Shown here piece after piece: positions 37,013-46,461 of a stretch of DNA of 64,000 nucleotides. Within the stretch, counting starts at the first letter, position 1, and the number at the start of each line of letters is the position of its first letter. The stretch is from NCBI GenBank assembly GCA_905234835.1, contig CAJOIZ010000018.1, forward strand, positions 22,550-86,549, in the 5' to 3' direction. The notes under the pieces were generated by a model, which did not search any database, was not told the DNA's origin, and worked only from the letters and a program-made list of their open reading frames with translations. The stretch is from Paludibacteraceae bacterium. Lineage in GTDB: Bacteria > Bacteroidota > Bacteroidia > Bacteroidales > Paludibacteraceae. The position numbers were made by a program, and so were the translations under genes.

Positions 37013-39957
37013 GACAACGTTTAGGTATTTTTCTGCTCTGTCTGCTGAGTTCGGTCAGCGTCATCGGCAGCCCGATGGAGGATGAGTTTTTCGCCCTCCG
37101 TTCGCGCTTTCCGTCACGGGATATGGGGTTGAAGGAAGACCTGCAACAGTACCTGCGCGACTACCCCTACACGACGTACTACCACGACGCGCAGATGATG
37201 ATCGGCGTCCTGCAGACCGAGAACAAGCAGTACAAGCAGGCTCTCCGCGCATTCAAGAGCGTGGACTGGAAGCAACTGGGGCGTTATGACCAGCCTATGT
37301 ACTACTTCTATCGCGGCTACGCATTCATGCAGAGCGGCGATGCGGCTGCGGCACAGACCTGCTTCAAAGTTCTCAAGGAAAGCGAGAACCCCTATACGCT
37401 GCAGGGCCGGTACTACTACGCTTACTGCCTGTACAAGGACGGACAGTACAACGAGGCACTGCCCGACTTCCTTGTCCTTGAGAAAACGGAGCAATACGGG
37501 TCAATCGTGCCCTACTACATCATCCAAATCTACTACGCCAAAGGCAAGTACGACGAGGTATGGGAGCGCGCACAGGAATTATTAGAAGAGAACCCCGACA
37601 ACGCCAATAACGCAGAGGTGTACCGCATCCTCGGCGAGATGTACTACAACAAGGGCAAGTACGCAAAAGCGACAGAGAATTTCGACAAGTACACCGCTAT
37701 CCTGAAAAAGAAGAAAAAGAAACTGATGCGCAACGACCTGTACCTGACAGGTATAGCCTACTACAAACAACAGCGCTATGACGATGCTATCCGTGCGCTT
37801 AAGCAGGTCAAGCAGGAGAAAGACTCCGTGTCGGAAAGCACATGCCTGCATTTGGGACACGCTTACGTCAAGACCAACCAGTTGGAGAGTGCGCAGTTAG
37901 CCTATTCGGCGGCGATGAACTTCGGGCTAAACGACAAGACCCGCGAAGAGGCGATGTACAACTACGCGCTGACAACCTATCAGAAAAACACGGCATTGGG
38001 CGAGAGCGTAACCGCCTTCAACAATTTCCTCAAGGAATATCCCAAGACGGACCACGCCACCGAGGTTTATCAGCTTTTAGCTGACGTGTATATGAACACG
38101 AAGAACTACCGCGCCGCTTTAGATGCCGTCAATGCCATCCCCAGACAGACGCAGAAGACGGAACAGGTAAGGCAGTTCCTGCGCTACCAGATAGGTGTGG
38201 ACGCGTTCCTGCAGGGCAATATGCAGGAGACGGAGAAATGGATGACCGAGGTGATAACAAACGACAAGAGCGGGTCATCGTACAAGACAGACGCCTACTA
38301 CTACCGCGCCGAAGCGCGCTACCGCCTGCATCAGTACGAGGACTGCTACAACGACCTCAAGGTATTCCGTTCGACTCCGGGCAATCATTCGGGCAATCTT
38401 GCCAACGTGGATTACCTGATGGGGTATTCGCTATTCAGCATGAAACAGTATTCGGAGGCAGAAGTGGCATTCCGCCGCTACGTCAAGACCACGGACAAGA
38501 AACAGAACACCTACGCGGACGCAATGAACCGTATCGGCGACTGCTGCTTCAACCGCCGCGCTTTCAAGGACGCGATAGCCGCCTATCAGCCTGTTGCAGA
38601 GATGAAGAGCACGGGTGCCGACTATGCGATGTTCCAGACTGGTTACGCCCAGGGTCTGCTCCGCCATTATGCAGACAAGTCCGCAACGATGGAGCAGTTA
38701 GTCGCAGCTTATCCCAAGTCGGACTATGCTGACGACGCGCTCTATGAGATTGCCCGTGCGAACCTGCAGAACGGCGAAGAGGACAAAGCCATCAACGCCT
38801 ACAACCGCCTAATCAGCGGTTATCCGAACAGCAGTTATGCACGCAAGGCATCGTTAGAGCGAGCGATGGTCTATCGTGACGCCAAGCAATACACGGAGGC
38901 GATAGCGGGCTTCAAATCGACTATCGAGCAGTATGCCGGCAGCGAAGAAGCCTATGCCGCATTGGACGCATTGGAACAAATCTATGTGGAGACCAACAAC
39001 ATATCGGAGTACTTAGCATACGCCAAACAGACGGGCAGAATGAAGAGTAGTGCTTCGGCTGAAGAAGATTCGCTAACCTACGTAACCGCCGAACTACAGT
39101 ATATGCTGGGACATTACAAGGAAGCCGCAGCGGGAATGACCACTTATCTGAGCCGTTTCTGCACAGGCGGAAGATACTGCACAATGGCGACCTACCAAGC
39201 GGCAGACTGCTACTACCGTCTCGGCAACCAAGACGAAGCCGTCGAACTCTATACGAGCCTGATGGATACACCGGGTAATCCGTATATGGAAGAGTCCTGC
39301 ACGCGTTTAGCCGAACTGCTGTACGAGAAGAAGTCCTACGCAGAGGCGCGCAAGTACTTTGTGCAACTGCGCCAACTGACCTCCGAAGAGGAAAAACGGA
39401 ACACCGCTGACTTGGGCGAGTTGCGCTGCTCGTACTTCCTGAACGATGCAGAGACCACCGTGGAAACGGCGAGCCGTATGTTAGCCAAGACCAATCTGAA
39501 CGAGAATGTGCGTGACGAGGCTCTTTACAACCGAGCCAAGGTCTATTACGAGCAGGGCGAATACGGCAAAGCTGCGGCTGACTTCGCGCCACTGAGCCAG
39601 AACGTGCGTGTCGTGACCGGTGCAGAAGCCGCGTATCTATTGGCAGAATGTTACTACCGCCTCAACGACCTCGACAAGTCGGAGAACGAGATTATGGCGT
39701 TTGCAGGCAAGAAGACGCAACACCAGTACTGGTTAGCGAAGAGTCTTATCCTGCTGTCGGACATCAATGTCAGCCGAGGCGACCTGTTCCAAGCCAAACA
39801 GTATCTGCTTTCGCTACAGACCAACTACAAAGCGTATAACGATGACATACAGCAGACAATTATTGAACGATTGGATGCCATCCAGAAGCAGGAGGATGCG
39901 GAATCTTCCGGCGAAACAACGGTAACGGAAGAAAACAACGATAACGAAGAGGAGTAA
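37009..39957 (+). CDS. Large periplasmic TPR-repeat protein
   Basis: A 982-residue exported protein (signal peptide MRQRLGIFLLCLLSSVSVIGS) made almost wholly of tetratricopeptide repeats, e.g. YRILGEMYYNKGKYAKATENFDKY and ALYNRAKVYYEQGEYGKAAADFAPL. It ends in an acidic tail (EENNDNEEE). Such proteins are scaffolds. It is coupled to potD by an ATGA overlap and to the next barrel gene by 2 bp, so it is part of the same operon, suggesting a link between polyamine import and the outer membrane. Confidence 0.9.
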   Translation: MRQRLGIFLLCLLSSVSVIGSPMEDEFFALRSRFPSRDMGLKEDLQQYLRDYPYTTYYHDAQMMIGVLQTENKQYKQALRAFKSVDWKQLGRYDQPMYYFYRGYAFMQSGDAAAAQTCFKVLKESENPYTLQGRYYYAYCLYKDGQYNEALPDFLVLEKTEQYGSIVPYYIIQIYYAKGKYDEVWERAQELLEENPDNANNAEVYRILGEMYYNKGKYAKATENFDKYTAILKKKKKKLMRNDLYLTGIAYYKQQRYDDAIRALKQVKQEKDSVSESTCLHLGHAYVKTNQLESAQLAYSAAMNFGLNDKTREEAMYNYALTTYQKNTALGESVTAFNNFLKEYPKTDHATEVYQLLADVYMNTKNYRAALDAVNAIPRQTQKTEQVRQFLRYQIGVDAFLQGNMQETEKWMTEVITNDKSGSSYKTDAYYYRAEARYRLHQYEDCYNDLKVFRSTPGNHSGNLANVDYLMGYSLFSMKQYSEAEVAFRRYVKTTDKKQNTYADAMNRIGDCCFNRRAFKDAIAAYQPVAEMKSTGADYAMFQTGYAQGLLRHYADKSATMEQLVAAYPKSDYADDALYEIARANLQNGEEDKAINAYNRLISGYPNSSYARKASLERAMVYRDAKQYTEAIAGFKSTIEQYAGSEEAYAALDALEQIYVETNNISEYLAYAKQTGRMKSSASAEEDSLTYVTAELQYMLGHYKEAAAGMTTYLSRFCTGGRYCTMATYQAADCYYRLGNQDEAVELYTSLMDTPGNPYMEESCTRLAELLYEKKSYAEARKYFVQLRQLTSEEEKRNTADLGELRCSYFLNDAETTVETASRMLAKTNLNENVRDEALYNRAKVYYEQGEYGKAAADFAPLSQNVRVVTGAEAAYLLAECYYRLNDLDKSENEIMAFAGKKTQHQYWLAKSLILLSDINVSRGDLFQAKQYLLSLQTNYKAYNDDIQQTIIERLDAIQKQEDAESSGETTVTEENNDNEEE

Positions 39958-39959
39958 AC

Positions 39960-41717
39960 ATGATGAAAAAGCAATATTTGTTAGGTGTTCTCTGTCTGAT
40001 TGCGCCGATAGGGGCTGTCGGGCAGAACGACACGATTGAACGCAATGTGGTTGTGGAACGGGAGTTCCAACCTGTCATCCGTCATGCGGGCAAGTTGAAC
40101 ACCCCCTTACAACAAGTGGAAACAACGATAGAGCCTGTGGAACTGCGGTACAGCGATTACTCGCAGCCGTTGGATGCATCGTTCAACATCAAGCCTTTGG
40201 GTGTTTCTACGGTACGTTTCACCCATAGGAAACCGCAGAACGGCCATCTGACCCTGGGAGGCGGCTATCCGCTGTCCACCGCCGATTTCGGCTATCGGAT
40301 TAACCACAAGAAAGTGTTGCAATTGGATTTGTTCGGTTCGCACCACGGGCAATGGGGCGTTAAAACATGGTCGGACAGCCGGTTGGGACTGAGTCTTCTG
40401 TCTAATCTGGAAGGCGGAAGAATAAACTTCCAAGTGGACGGAAACAACCTGTTTTACTCGCGCTACGGACGTTACTATGCAGGCGACAAGCAACTGACCA
40501 TCAGTAAGTTCAAGCAACTGCAGAAGCAGGACTTGCAGAACCTGTGGACTATCAACGGCGACCTCGGATTCCGCTCCGCTTTCGAGAGTGCGGTGCAAAT
40601 TCAGATGGAGGCGGGGTATACGGCGTTCATTATGCCGGAAATCGTGACCGAGAGCATCGTCCGCTCGCATCTGTGGTTAGGATGGCAGAACGAGGAACAC
40701 GCCGCCGCTTTCCACATACGCGGACGCAACGCCTTCTATGCGGTGAACGACAAAGCGGGACTGGCGGAGTCGGACTACAACAACCGCCACAGCATCCGCT
40801 TCGAGCCGTACTACGAGTACCGCGCTGACAACTGGAATATCCATGCAGGTGTCAATGTGGATATGAACATCGGTAGCGGCAGACTGCTGTCCGGCAATAA
40901 CGACCTGAGTTTCGCACCGTCGCCCAACGTAGAAGTTGAGTACCGAATCATCCCGTCGTGGTTGGCCGTTTACGGCACGGCAAAAGGAGCGTTCGGCTAC
41001 AATCTGCTGCAGGACTTTATGCTGGGCAATACGTATCTTAACCCGTTAGCAGGGCTTAAGAACTCCCACAAGGTGGACATGAAGTATTACAAGACGACCT
41101 ACCTCGCTGACTATACGCCACTCGATGCCAATGTCGGGTTCAAAATCAAGCCCGTGGACGGTTTCCTGATTGACCTGTACGGCGGATATGCCATAATGAA
41201 CAACCAGAAGACATTGCTGGCAACAGCCATAAAAGACCAGAGTCTGTATCCGGATTCGTATATCAATTTTATATACAGCGACTACCGCCGCTGGAAAGCA
41301 GGTGCCGAAATAACCTACCATTATCAGGACATTGTCCATATTCTGTTAGGCGGCAACTACTACCACTGGCGCGTAGCCAGAACGGAAGTTCCTGATTTCT
41401 TTATGGACTTGGGCAAACAGGTATTTGACCGCCCCTCTTGGGATGCCAAACTCCGAGTGGATGTGAATATCAATTCCAAGTGGACTATTTATTCGGACAA
41501 CACCGCTATCGGACAGCGCAAGGCGTTGCTGTCAGACGAAACGGTGGTGGAACTGAAACCGATTATCGACCTGCGGATTGGTCTAAGGTACAATATGAAC
41601 CGCTGGCTGTCGTTCTACGGACAACTGAACAACTACCTGCATCGCTTCAACGACATCTACTACGGCTACCAGTCGCAGGGAATCAATGGCGAAATCGGTC
41701 TGACGTGGATATTCTGA
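39960..41717 (+). CDS. Outer-membrane beta-barrel protein
   Basis: A 585-residue exported protein. The first ATG (39960) is followed by a second in the next codon (MMKKQYLLGVL). After the signal peptide (ending VGQN), a stretch about residues 30-70 has a TonB-box-like mix, and the rest alternates hydrophobic/polar strands rich in Tyr/Trp/Phe, ending in Phe (GLTWIF), which fits a barrel. Full plug and carboxypeptidase domains are absent, so it is not a SusC. It is the sixth gene of the pot operon. Confidence 0.8.
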   Translation: MMKKQYLLGVLCLIAPIGAVGQNDTIERNVVVEREFQPVIRHAGKLNTPLQQVETTIEPVELRYSDYSQPLDASFNIKPLGVSTVRFTHRKPQNGHLTLGGGYPLSTADFGYRINHKKVLQLDLFGSHHGQWGVKTWSDSRLGLSLLSNLEGGRINFQVDGNNLFYSRYGRYYAGDKQLTISKFKQLQKQDLQNLWTINGDLGFRSAFESAVQIQMEAGYTAFIMPEIVTESIVRSHLWLGWQNEEHAAAFHIRGRNAFYAVNDKAGLAESDYNNRHSIRFEPYYEYRADNWNIHAGVNVDMNIGSGRLLSGNNDLSFAPSPNVEVEYRIIPSWLAVYGTAKGAFGYNLLQDFMLGNTYLNPLAGLKNSHKVDMKYYKTTYLADYTPLDANVGFKIKPVDGFLIDLYGGYAIMNNQKTLLATAIKDQSLYPDSYINFIYSDYRRWKAGAEITYHYQDIVHILLGGNYYHWRVARTEVPDFFMDLGKQVFDRPSWDAKLRVDVNINSKWTIYSDNTAIGQRKALLSDETVVELKPIIDLRIGLRYNMNRWLSFYGQLNNYLHRFNDIYYGYQSQGINGEIGLTWIF

Positions 41718-42137
41718 TACTGTCTTTTATGCAGTAAAAGAATCACCGTTCCGGTTTATTCATCCTCATTTCCGGTGCAATTGCCGTCCAAAAAGTAGTT
41801 TCAAGCCTTTATTTATCACTTACGGGCGTGTTTCTGACAATTTGAAGTACGCTCGTATTATATCCCGAATCGTTGATGAAGTCTTTAGGAGCGATTCCAA
41901 AACCGCTTGCGATGATGGGCAAGCGTAGAGAGGAGGCAAAGATAATATTAGCAAATTATCCCTAATCGCCGTCGGATAGCCTGTGTTTTAGTTACATATT
42001 TACAGGCTTGCTTCTAAAAAAAAGCACTCGCGTAACCGATGAATAAAGGGATGAAGGCACTTTGTGAACAGGCAATGAACGACGAATGAAAGACGAATGA
42101 ACAGGAACAGCGCCTATTTTGACCAAAAAGCACAAAA
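41718..42137. other. Spacer with hairpin repeat and partial cassette repeat
   Basis: Non-coding. 41820-41860 has the dyad TTACGGGCGTG..GTACGCTCGTA, a relative of the perfect dyad at 51687-51724. 41893-41948 is a degenerate partial copy of the approximately 100-bp cassette repeat (CCGCTTGCGATGATGGGCAA). Nothing else is visible. Confidence 0.5.
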
Positions 42138-42231
42138 TTCCGTCTGTCCGGCAAGCAGAATAATAGGAAGAAGATTGTTTTAGTGGGTTCTCCTTTATCG
42201 GGCTTTTAGCAGGCGGAGAGAAAGGAAAGAT
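42131..42231. repeat. Cassette repeat, copy A
   Basis: About 100 bp: ...TTCCGTCTGTCCGGCAAGC, AATAATAGGAAGAAGATTG, CTCCTTTATCGGGCTTTTAG, CAGGCGGAGAG. It matches copies at 43893-44006 and 45734-45840 in order and direction, and lies just after the stop of ATPase 5. Confidence 0.8.
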
Positions 42232-42250
42232 GGTATTACCGTTAGATGAT

Positions 42251-43591
42251 TTACAGCAATCCCGTCATATAAACCGGCACAAGCAGGGTATCTCCATCTT
42301 TTCGTAAATCCTTCGTATAAACCAAGTACCGATTACTGATTCTTGATGAGTATTTCTTACAAAAAGCATCCAAAGACGCATGAGATTTATAGCCGGATGA
42401 CTTTACTTCAACAGGACAAATCTTATTTCCTCGTGACAACAGGAAATCAATCTCGTACTGATTGCGTGTTCCATCAAGGAATGTATAATAATACAATTCA
42501 TTTCCAGCACTACGTATCATTTGGGCTACTACATTCTCATATACATAGCCTAAATTTGCATCCAGTTTATCCGACAACAGCTTTTGATATATGGTGTTAT
42601 CTGTAAAAGCTTTATCCCAAAATGCAAGTGTCACGAACAAGCCGGTGTCAGCCAAATACATCTTGTACTTCGATTTGTCGGCAGCAAGATGCAACCCGAC
42701 ATGCGGGTCATTGCAATGATATGCCACATTCGCAATCATGCTTTCCCGGATGGCTTCTATCAGTTCTTTGCGTTTCTCGGTGCTTGTGTTTTCAATCACT
42801 GTTGTTATTTGATAACGGGAAGCGTTCTTATGTAATTCTTCCGGTATCGCCCAAAAGAGCGCACGCAACTTGTCGGACGAATCGATTTTATGCAAGTCAT
42901 CGGCGTATAATTGTAATATATTCCTTTTGACTTTATCAACCGCTTGCAGATTATTGGTTGCCAGATACTCATTGACAGCTTGGGGCATTCCTCCGACAAG
43001 CATATATAAGCGGAAATCCCTCATTGCCTGACGGTGAGTCGCGTCCCCCAATGCCTGACGCATGTCATATAATTGTTTTAACAAAGGGATAGTAGCAGTA
43101 TCGCCTAATGCCCACCGGAATTCCTCATAATCCATAGGGAACATTTGTATACGTTCTTCCTCGCTGGGTATAACAATCGACTGTACATTCTGGCGAATAC
43201 TGATTAGCGAACCCGTTTCTATGTAGTCATAGCGTCCGTCTTTGACGAGATATTTTATAGCTTGCCTCGCAAGAGGTTGCTTTTGCACCTCATCAAATAT
43301 GATTACTGATTTGCGTTCATATAATTGCACCTTGTATATGTATTGCAAGCGCATGAAGAAGTAATCCAAATCGGAGATACTATTCTCAACTAACTCATTC
43401 ACTTCCGGTTTGGCATTGGCAAAGTCAATTAAAATGTAACTCTCGTATTCTTGTTTTGCAAACAATTCTACAAGAGTTGACTTGCCGATACGCCGCGCTC
43501 CTTCTATCAGCAAAGCTGTCCTACCATTTGACATTGCTTTCCATTGGAGCAATTTGTTATATGCTTTGCGTTTGAAAATAGTTGATTCCAT
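42251..43591 (-). CDS. AAA ATPase with DUF4143 nuclease-like domain (ATPase 5)
   Basis: A 446-residue ATPase, paralogue of 17884-19182. Walker A IEGARRIGKST is at about residues 28-38, Walker B VIIFDEVQKQPLARQ near 98-112, sensor ETGSLIS, and the C-terminal PD-(D/E)XK-like motif NQYEIDFLLSRGNKICPVEVKSSGYK. ATG at 43591, with a leader of only about 20 nt from the promoter. It is bracketed by cassette repeats A and B. Role unknown. Confidence 0.85.
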   Translation of the reverse strand: MESTIFKRKAYNKLLQWKAMSNGRTALLIEGARRIGKSTLVELFAKQEYESYILIDFANAKPEVNELVENSISDLDYFFMRLQYIYKVQLYERKSVIIFDEVQKQPLARQAIKYLVKDGRYDYIETGSLISIRQNVQSIVIPSEEERIQMFPMDYEEFRWALGDTATIPLLKQLYDMRQALGDATHRQAMRDFRLYMLVGGMPQAVNEYLATNNLQAVDKVKRNILQLYADDLHKIDSSDKLRALFWAIPEELHKNASRYQITTVIENTSTEKRKELIEAIRESMIANVAYHCNDPHVGLHLAADKSKYKMYLADTGLFVTLAFWDKAFTDNTIYQKLLSDKLDANLGYVYENVVAQMIRSAGNELYYYTFLDGTRNQYEIDFLLSRGNKICPVEVKSSGYKSHASLDAFCKKYSSRISNRYLVYTKDLRKDGDTLLVPVYMTGLL

Positions 43592-43616
43592 ATACTACAC
43601 TTTCCAAAATCCGCTG

Positions 43617-43740
43617 CAAAAGTACACCTTTTTCTCGAATTGTGCAAATAAAATTTACTCCGAGCGTCATTTTTTATATTGCATTTTACACACTGAGCGT
43701 AAAATTTAATTCACATAAATTCACATTGAGCGTAAAAAGT
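43617..43740 (-). promoter_or_regulatory. Three 33-bp-phased repeats plus promoter of ATPase 5
   Basis: GAGCGT cores, in an A/T-rich setting (TTTAC..GAGCGTAAAA), are at 43662, 43695 and 43728: two steps of exactly 33 bp. Promoter on the minus strand: TTG 43645-43647, 20 nt, TACTTTTG 43617-43624. All three repeats lie upstream of the -33 element. Confidence 0.7.
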
Positions 43741-43892
43741 ATGACTATGGATAAGCCTTGTTTCGAGAGGTTGAGGCAATTTTATTCGGCAAGTTGGAGA
43801 CAAATATATCCTCTGCCTCCAAACATCAAACACATTTTTATGAGCGAATATTTCAGCAAAACCGCATTTTTATGAGCGAATAGACCTGAATG

Positions 43893-44006
43893 TCACAAAA
43901 ATCCGCTGGCGGTGACGGGCAAGCGGAAGAAGAGGAAGAAGATTGTTTCATTGGGCTTTCCTTATTAGGCTTTTAGCAAGCGGAGGGAGCAAGGAAGGTA
44001 AAAATA
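43893..44006. repeat. Cassette repeat, copy B
   Basis: Contains ATCCGCTGGCGGTGACGGGC, AGAGGAAGAAGATTGTTTC, CTTATTAGGCTTTTAGCAAG, CGGAGGGAGCAAGG. It separates ATPase 5 from the AbiE genes and has an internal CCGCT..AGCGG dyad. Confidence 0.8.
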
Positions 44007-44041
44007 TATGAAAACAAAATTGCATTTTTTTATGCTAAACC

Positions 44042-44107
44042 TTGTATGTGTCAAAAAAACGCAACACCTTTGCAGCGCAAAAGTAAACAGATAATGCTTA
44101 CTTTTGC
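44042..44107 (+). promoter_or_regulatory. abiE promoter and operator
   Basis: TTG 44042-44044, 20 nt, CACCTTTG 44065-44072 gives the promoter. A perfect inverted repeat GCAAAAGTAA (44077-44086) / TTACTTTTGC (44098-44107) covers the transcription start. Known AbiEi antitoxins bind inverted repeats in their own promoter, so this is the likely operator. Confidence 0.7.
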
Positions 44108-44113
44108 TATAAT

Positions 44114-44908
44114 ATGAATATAAACGAATGGGTTAATAGCAGAGAATTGCACGGGCAAATGACTTTTTCCGTTGAGAAAATCGGTCGTGCTTTTAGCGAC
44201 AAGTCGTCCAAGAGTATCAAGACGGAACTATCGCGAATGGTGGCTCGCGGACGGGTACAGTCCGTGTACCGCGGTTTTTATGTCATAGTGCCGGTGCAAT
44301 ATCGGTTAAAGGGCATTATTTCGCCAAATTATTATATTGATGAACTGATGCAGTACTTAAAGAAGCCGTATTATATAGGTTTGTTGTCGGCAGCAGCCAT
44401 GTACGGTGCCGGTCACCAACGAGCCATGCAGACGCAGGTAGTGACCACACCGCCACGATTGAATGTTTCCGGACGTAATGCTTTGCTTGATTGGAACTAC
44501 CGCCAACAGATACCACAAGAATTATTGGTCACCAAGAATGCGGAAATGGGTGTTATACGCTACTCATCTCCGGAACTGACCGCTGTGGATTTAGTGCAGT
44601 ATTCAGAGCATGTGGGCGGTTATCAACGGGCTGCAACCGTGCTTGAAGAATTAGTGGATGAAGTTGATATGAGCAAGATGGAGGCTGTAGCACCCTATAC
44701 CACTATAGCTACTATCCAGCGTCTTGGCTATTTGTTGGAAATAGTGTTGGAAGAGCGGGAAAAGGCGGATGCGTTATTCGGAATCTTGAAGGCGCAGAAG
44801 CATTGGAAGAGCATCTTGCTAAATCCGCTGCTGTCCAAAAGAGAAGAGGCCGTCTCCAATCGTTGGCATGTAAACGCAAATACAGACATAGAACTTGACG
44901 AATTATGA
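44114..44908 (+). CDS. abiEi: AbiEi-family type IV antitoxin and autorepressor
   Basis: A 264-residue antitoxin. The N-terminal winged helix (TFSVEKIGRAFSDKSSKSIKTELSRMVARGRVQSVYRGFYVIVP, about 18-62) is followed by the AbiEi body (YYIGLLSAAAMYGAGHQRAMQTQVVT, YSSPELTAVDLVQYSEHVGGYQRAATVLEELV). It neutralises AbiEii and represses the operon through the dyad at 44077-44107. Stop overlaps abiEii as ATGA. Confidence 0.92.
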   Translation: MNINEWVNSRELHGQMTFSVEKIGRAFSDKSSKSIKTELSRMVARGRVQSVYRGFYVIVPVQYRLKGIISPNYYIDELMQYLKKPYYIGLLSAAAMYGAGHQRAMQTQVVTTPPRLNVSGRNALLDWNYRQQIPQELLVTKNAEMGVIRYSSPELTAVDLVQYSEHVGGYQRAATVLEELVDEVDMSKMEAVAPYTTIATIQRLGYLLEIVLEEREKADALFGILKAQKHWKSILLNPLLSKREEAVSNRWHVNANTDIELDEL

Positions 44909-45711
44909 TTGACCGCTCATCAATAATGGCTTGGAACGCCGTTGCCCCGTGGTCGGACATGGCGATGGTGGAGCAAGACCTGGTTATATGTCGTGCTTTG
45001 GTGGATATTTTCAGCGATGATTTCTTGCGTAACGAGTTGGCGTTCCGTGGCGGAACGGCCTTGCACAAACTTTATCTGCAACCGCAGCCGCGTTACAGTG
45101 AGGACATTGACTTGGTACAAATCAATCCCGGACCGATAAAACCGATACTCTATCGTTTGGGCGAGGTGCTGAACTGGATGCCTGACCGCGTGACCAAACC
45201 CAAACGGTATAACAACACAATGCTGTTCCGTATGGAGTCAGAGTTCCCTCCGGTGCAACCGATACGTCTGAAAGTGGAAATCAACTGCTACGAACATTTC
45301 AATGTGCTTGGTTTGCAACGCGTGCTGTTTGAAGTGGAGAACAAGTGGTTCAGCGGTAAATGCGAACTGACAACCTACGCCTACGAGGAGTTGTTGGGAA
45401 CCAAACTGCGTGCGTTGTACCAGCGCAAGAAAGGACGCGATTTGTTTGATTTGCAGGTGGCATTGAGCAAGCGCCCTGCGGACATTGACAAGGTACTGGA
45501 GTGTTACAACCGCTATCTGGAATTTGTGGTTGATAAGGCACCGACCTACAAACAATTCATGCAAAATATGGAACTCAAGATGCAAGACCCTGAGTTCTTG
45601 GATGATACGGACTTGTTATTGCGTGCAGACGCTCCAAAATTCAATCCCGAACAAGCCTTTGAGTTAGTCAAGACCACTTTCATAGACCGCATGCCCGGAC
45701 GAAGGGAATAG
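44905..45711 (+). CDS. abiEii: AbiEii-family nucleotidyltransferase toxin
   Basis: A 268-residue toxin. The catalytic pattern FRGGTALHKLYL (about 49-60) and RYSEDIDLVQI (about 67-77, aspartate pair) matches the AbiEii/MNT fold. Related toxins transfer nucleotides to target molecules (tRNA in MenT) and cause phage-triggered growth arrest. Full length and intact. Followed by cassette repeat C. Confidence 0.93.
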   Translation: MIDRSSIMAWNAVAPWSDMAMVEQDLVICRALVDIFSDDFLRNELAFRGGTALHKLYLQPQPRYSEDIDLVQINPGPIKPILYRLGEVLNWMPDRVTKPKRYNNTMLFRMESEFPPVQPIRLKVEINCYEHFNVLGLQRVLFEVENKWFSGKCELTTYAYEELLGTKLRALYQRKKGRDLFDLQVALSKRPADIDKVLECYNRYLEFVVDKAPTYKQFMQNMELKMQDPEFLDDTDLLLRADAPKFNPEQAFELVKTTFIDRMPGRRE

Positions 45712-45733
45712 TATCCGTGTGCGGTCAGCATTG

Positions 45734-45840
45734 ACACAAAATTCCGCTGGGATGACGGGCAAGCGGAATAATAGGAAGAATATTGTTTTTAGAGAGCCTT
45801 CCTTATCGGGCTTTTAGCCAGTGGAGGGAGGGGCAAAAAT
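45734..45840. repeat. Cassette repeat, copy C
   Basis: ATTCCGCTGGGATGACGGGC, AATAATAGGAAGAATATTG, CTTATCGGGCTTTTAGCCAG, TGGAGGGAGGGG. Starts 23 bp after the abiEii stop. With copies A and B it delimits two gene cassettes. Confidence 0.8.
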
Positions 45841-45966
45841 ACATATAAACAACTCCCGTATGGGGAACACACGAGAGTTGTTGGCAAGGATTTGTAATGA
45901 TGCAGCCCTATTTTATGGGTATTTCCGCTGTTTGCTTTTTACTTTCCGAATGTAAGGTGTTGGTTT

Positions 45967-46461
45967 TTATTTTCTTCTTTTGCCTTTCTTTTTGGCTTTA
46001 GGTTGTTCGGGCATAGGGAGTTGTTTGCAATAGACAAACACTTTCTTGCCAGCGGCATCGGTAAAAGTAGAAATTACTTGCATTGTTTGCACATATCCCA
46101 TAGATCGGGATTCGATGAAATCTTCAATCTCATCATAAGAATAGCCTTGGGAGTTTTCGGTAGTATGAACGATAGTGTTCTGCATACTCATTTCTCCATT
46201 GAGATATTTGTTTGCATAACTTAAACCTTTAACCTCGGCTTTTCGGTTAGTGGCATAATCGTTATTGCCGGGTTTTTCGGCTACGACAGTAATGAGGTAG
46301 CAGTTATCCACGTTTTCTACCACGCGCGCACCTTCAAAAGGCTCGTTCATATACATACGTTGCACATACTGCCCTAAATCATTGAGGTCTGAGTTGTACG
46401 ATTGCGCAGATGCTATCATCGTTATAGCGACGATAGCAAAAAATAGAAATTCCCTTTTCAT
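45967..46461 (-). CDS. Secreted protein of unknown function (gene 6 of the 50571 operon)
   Basis: A 164-residue exported protein with signal peptide MKREFLFFAIVAITMIASAQ. The mature part has strands like GARVVENVDNCYLITVVAEK and a very basic tail (KAKKKGKRRK). Overlaps the previous gene by 4 bp (46458-46461). No family recognised. Confidence 0.75.
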   Translation of the reverse strand: MKREFLFFAIVAITMIASAQSYNSDLNDLGQYVQRMYMNEPFEGARVVENVDNCYLITVVAEKPGNNDYATNRKAEVKGLSYANKYLNGEMSMQNTIVHTTENSQGYSYDEIEDFIESRSMGYVQTMQVISTFTDAAGKKVFVYCKQLPMPEQPKAKKKGKRRK

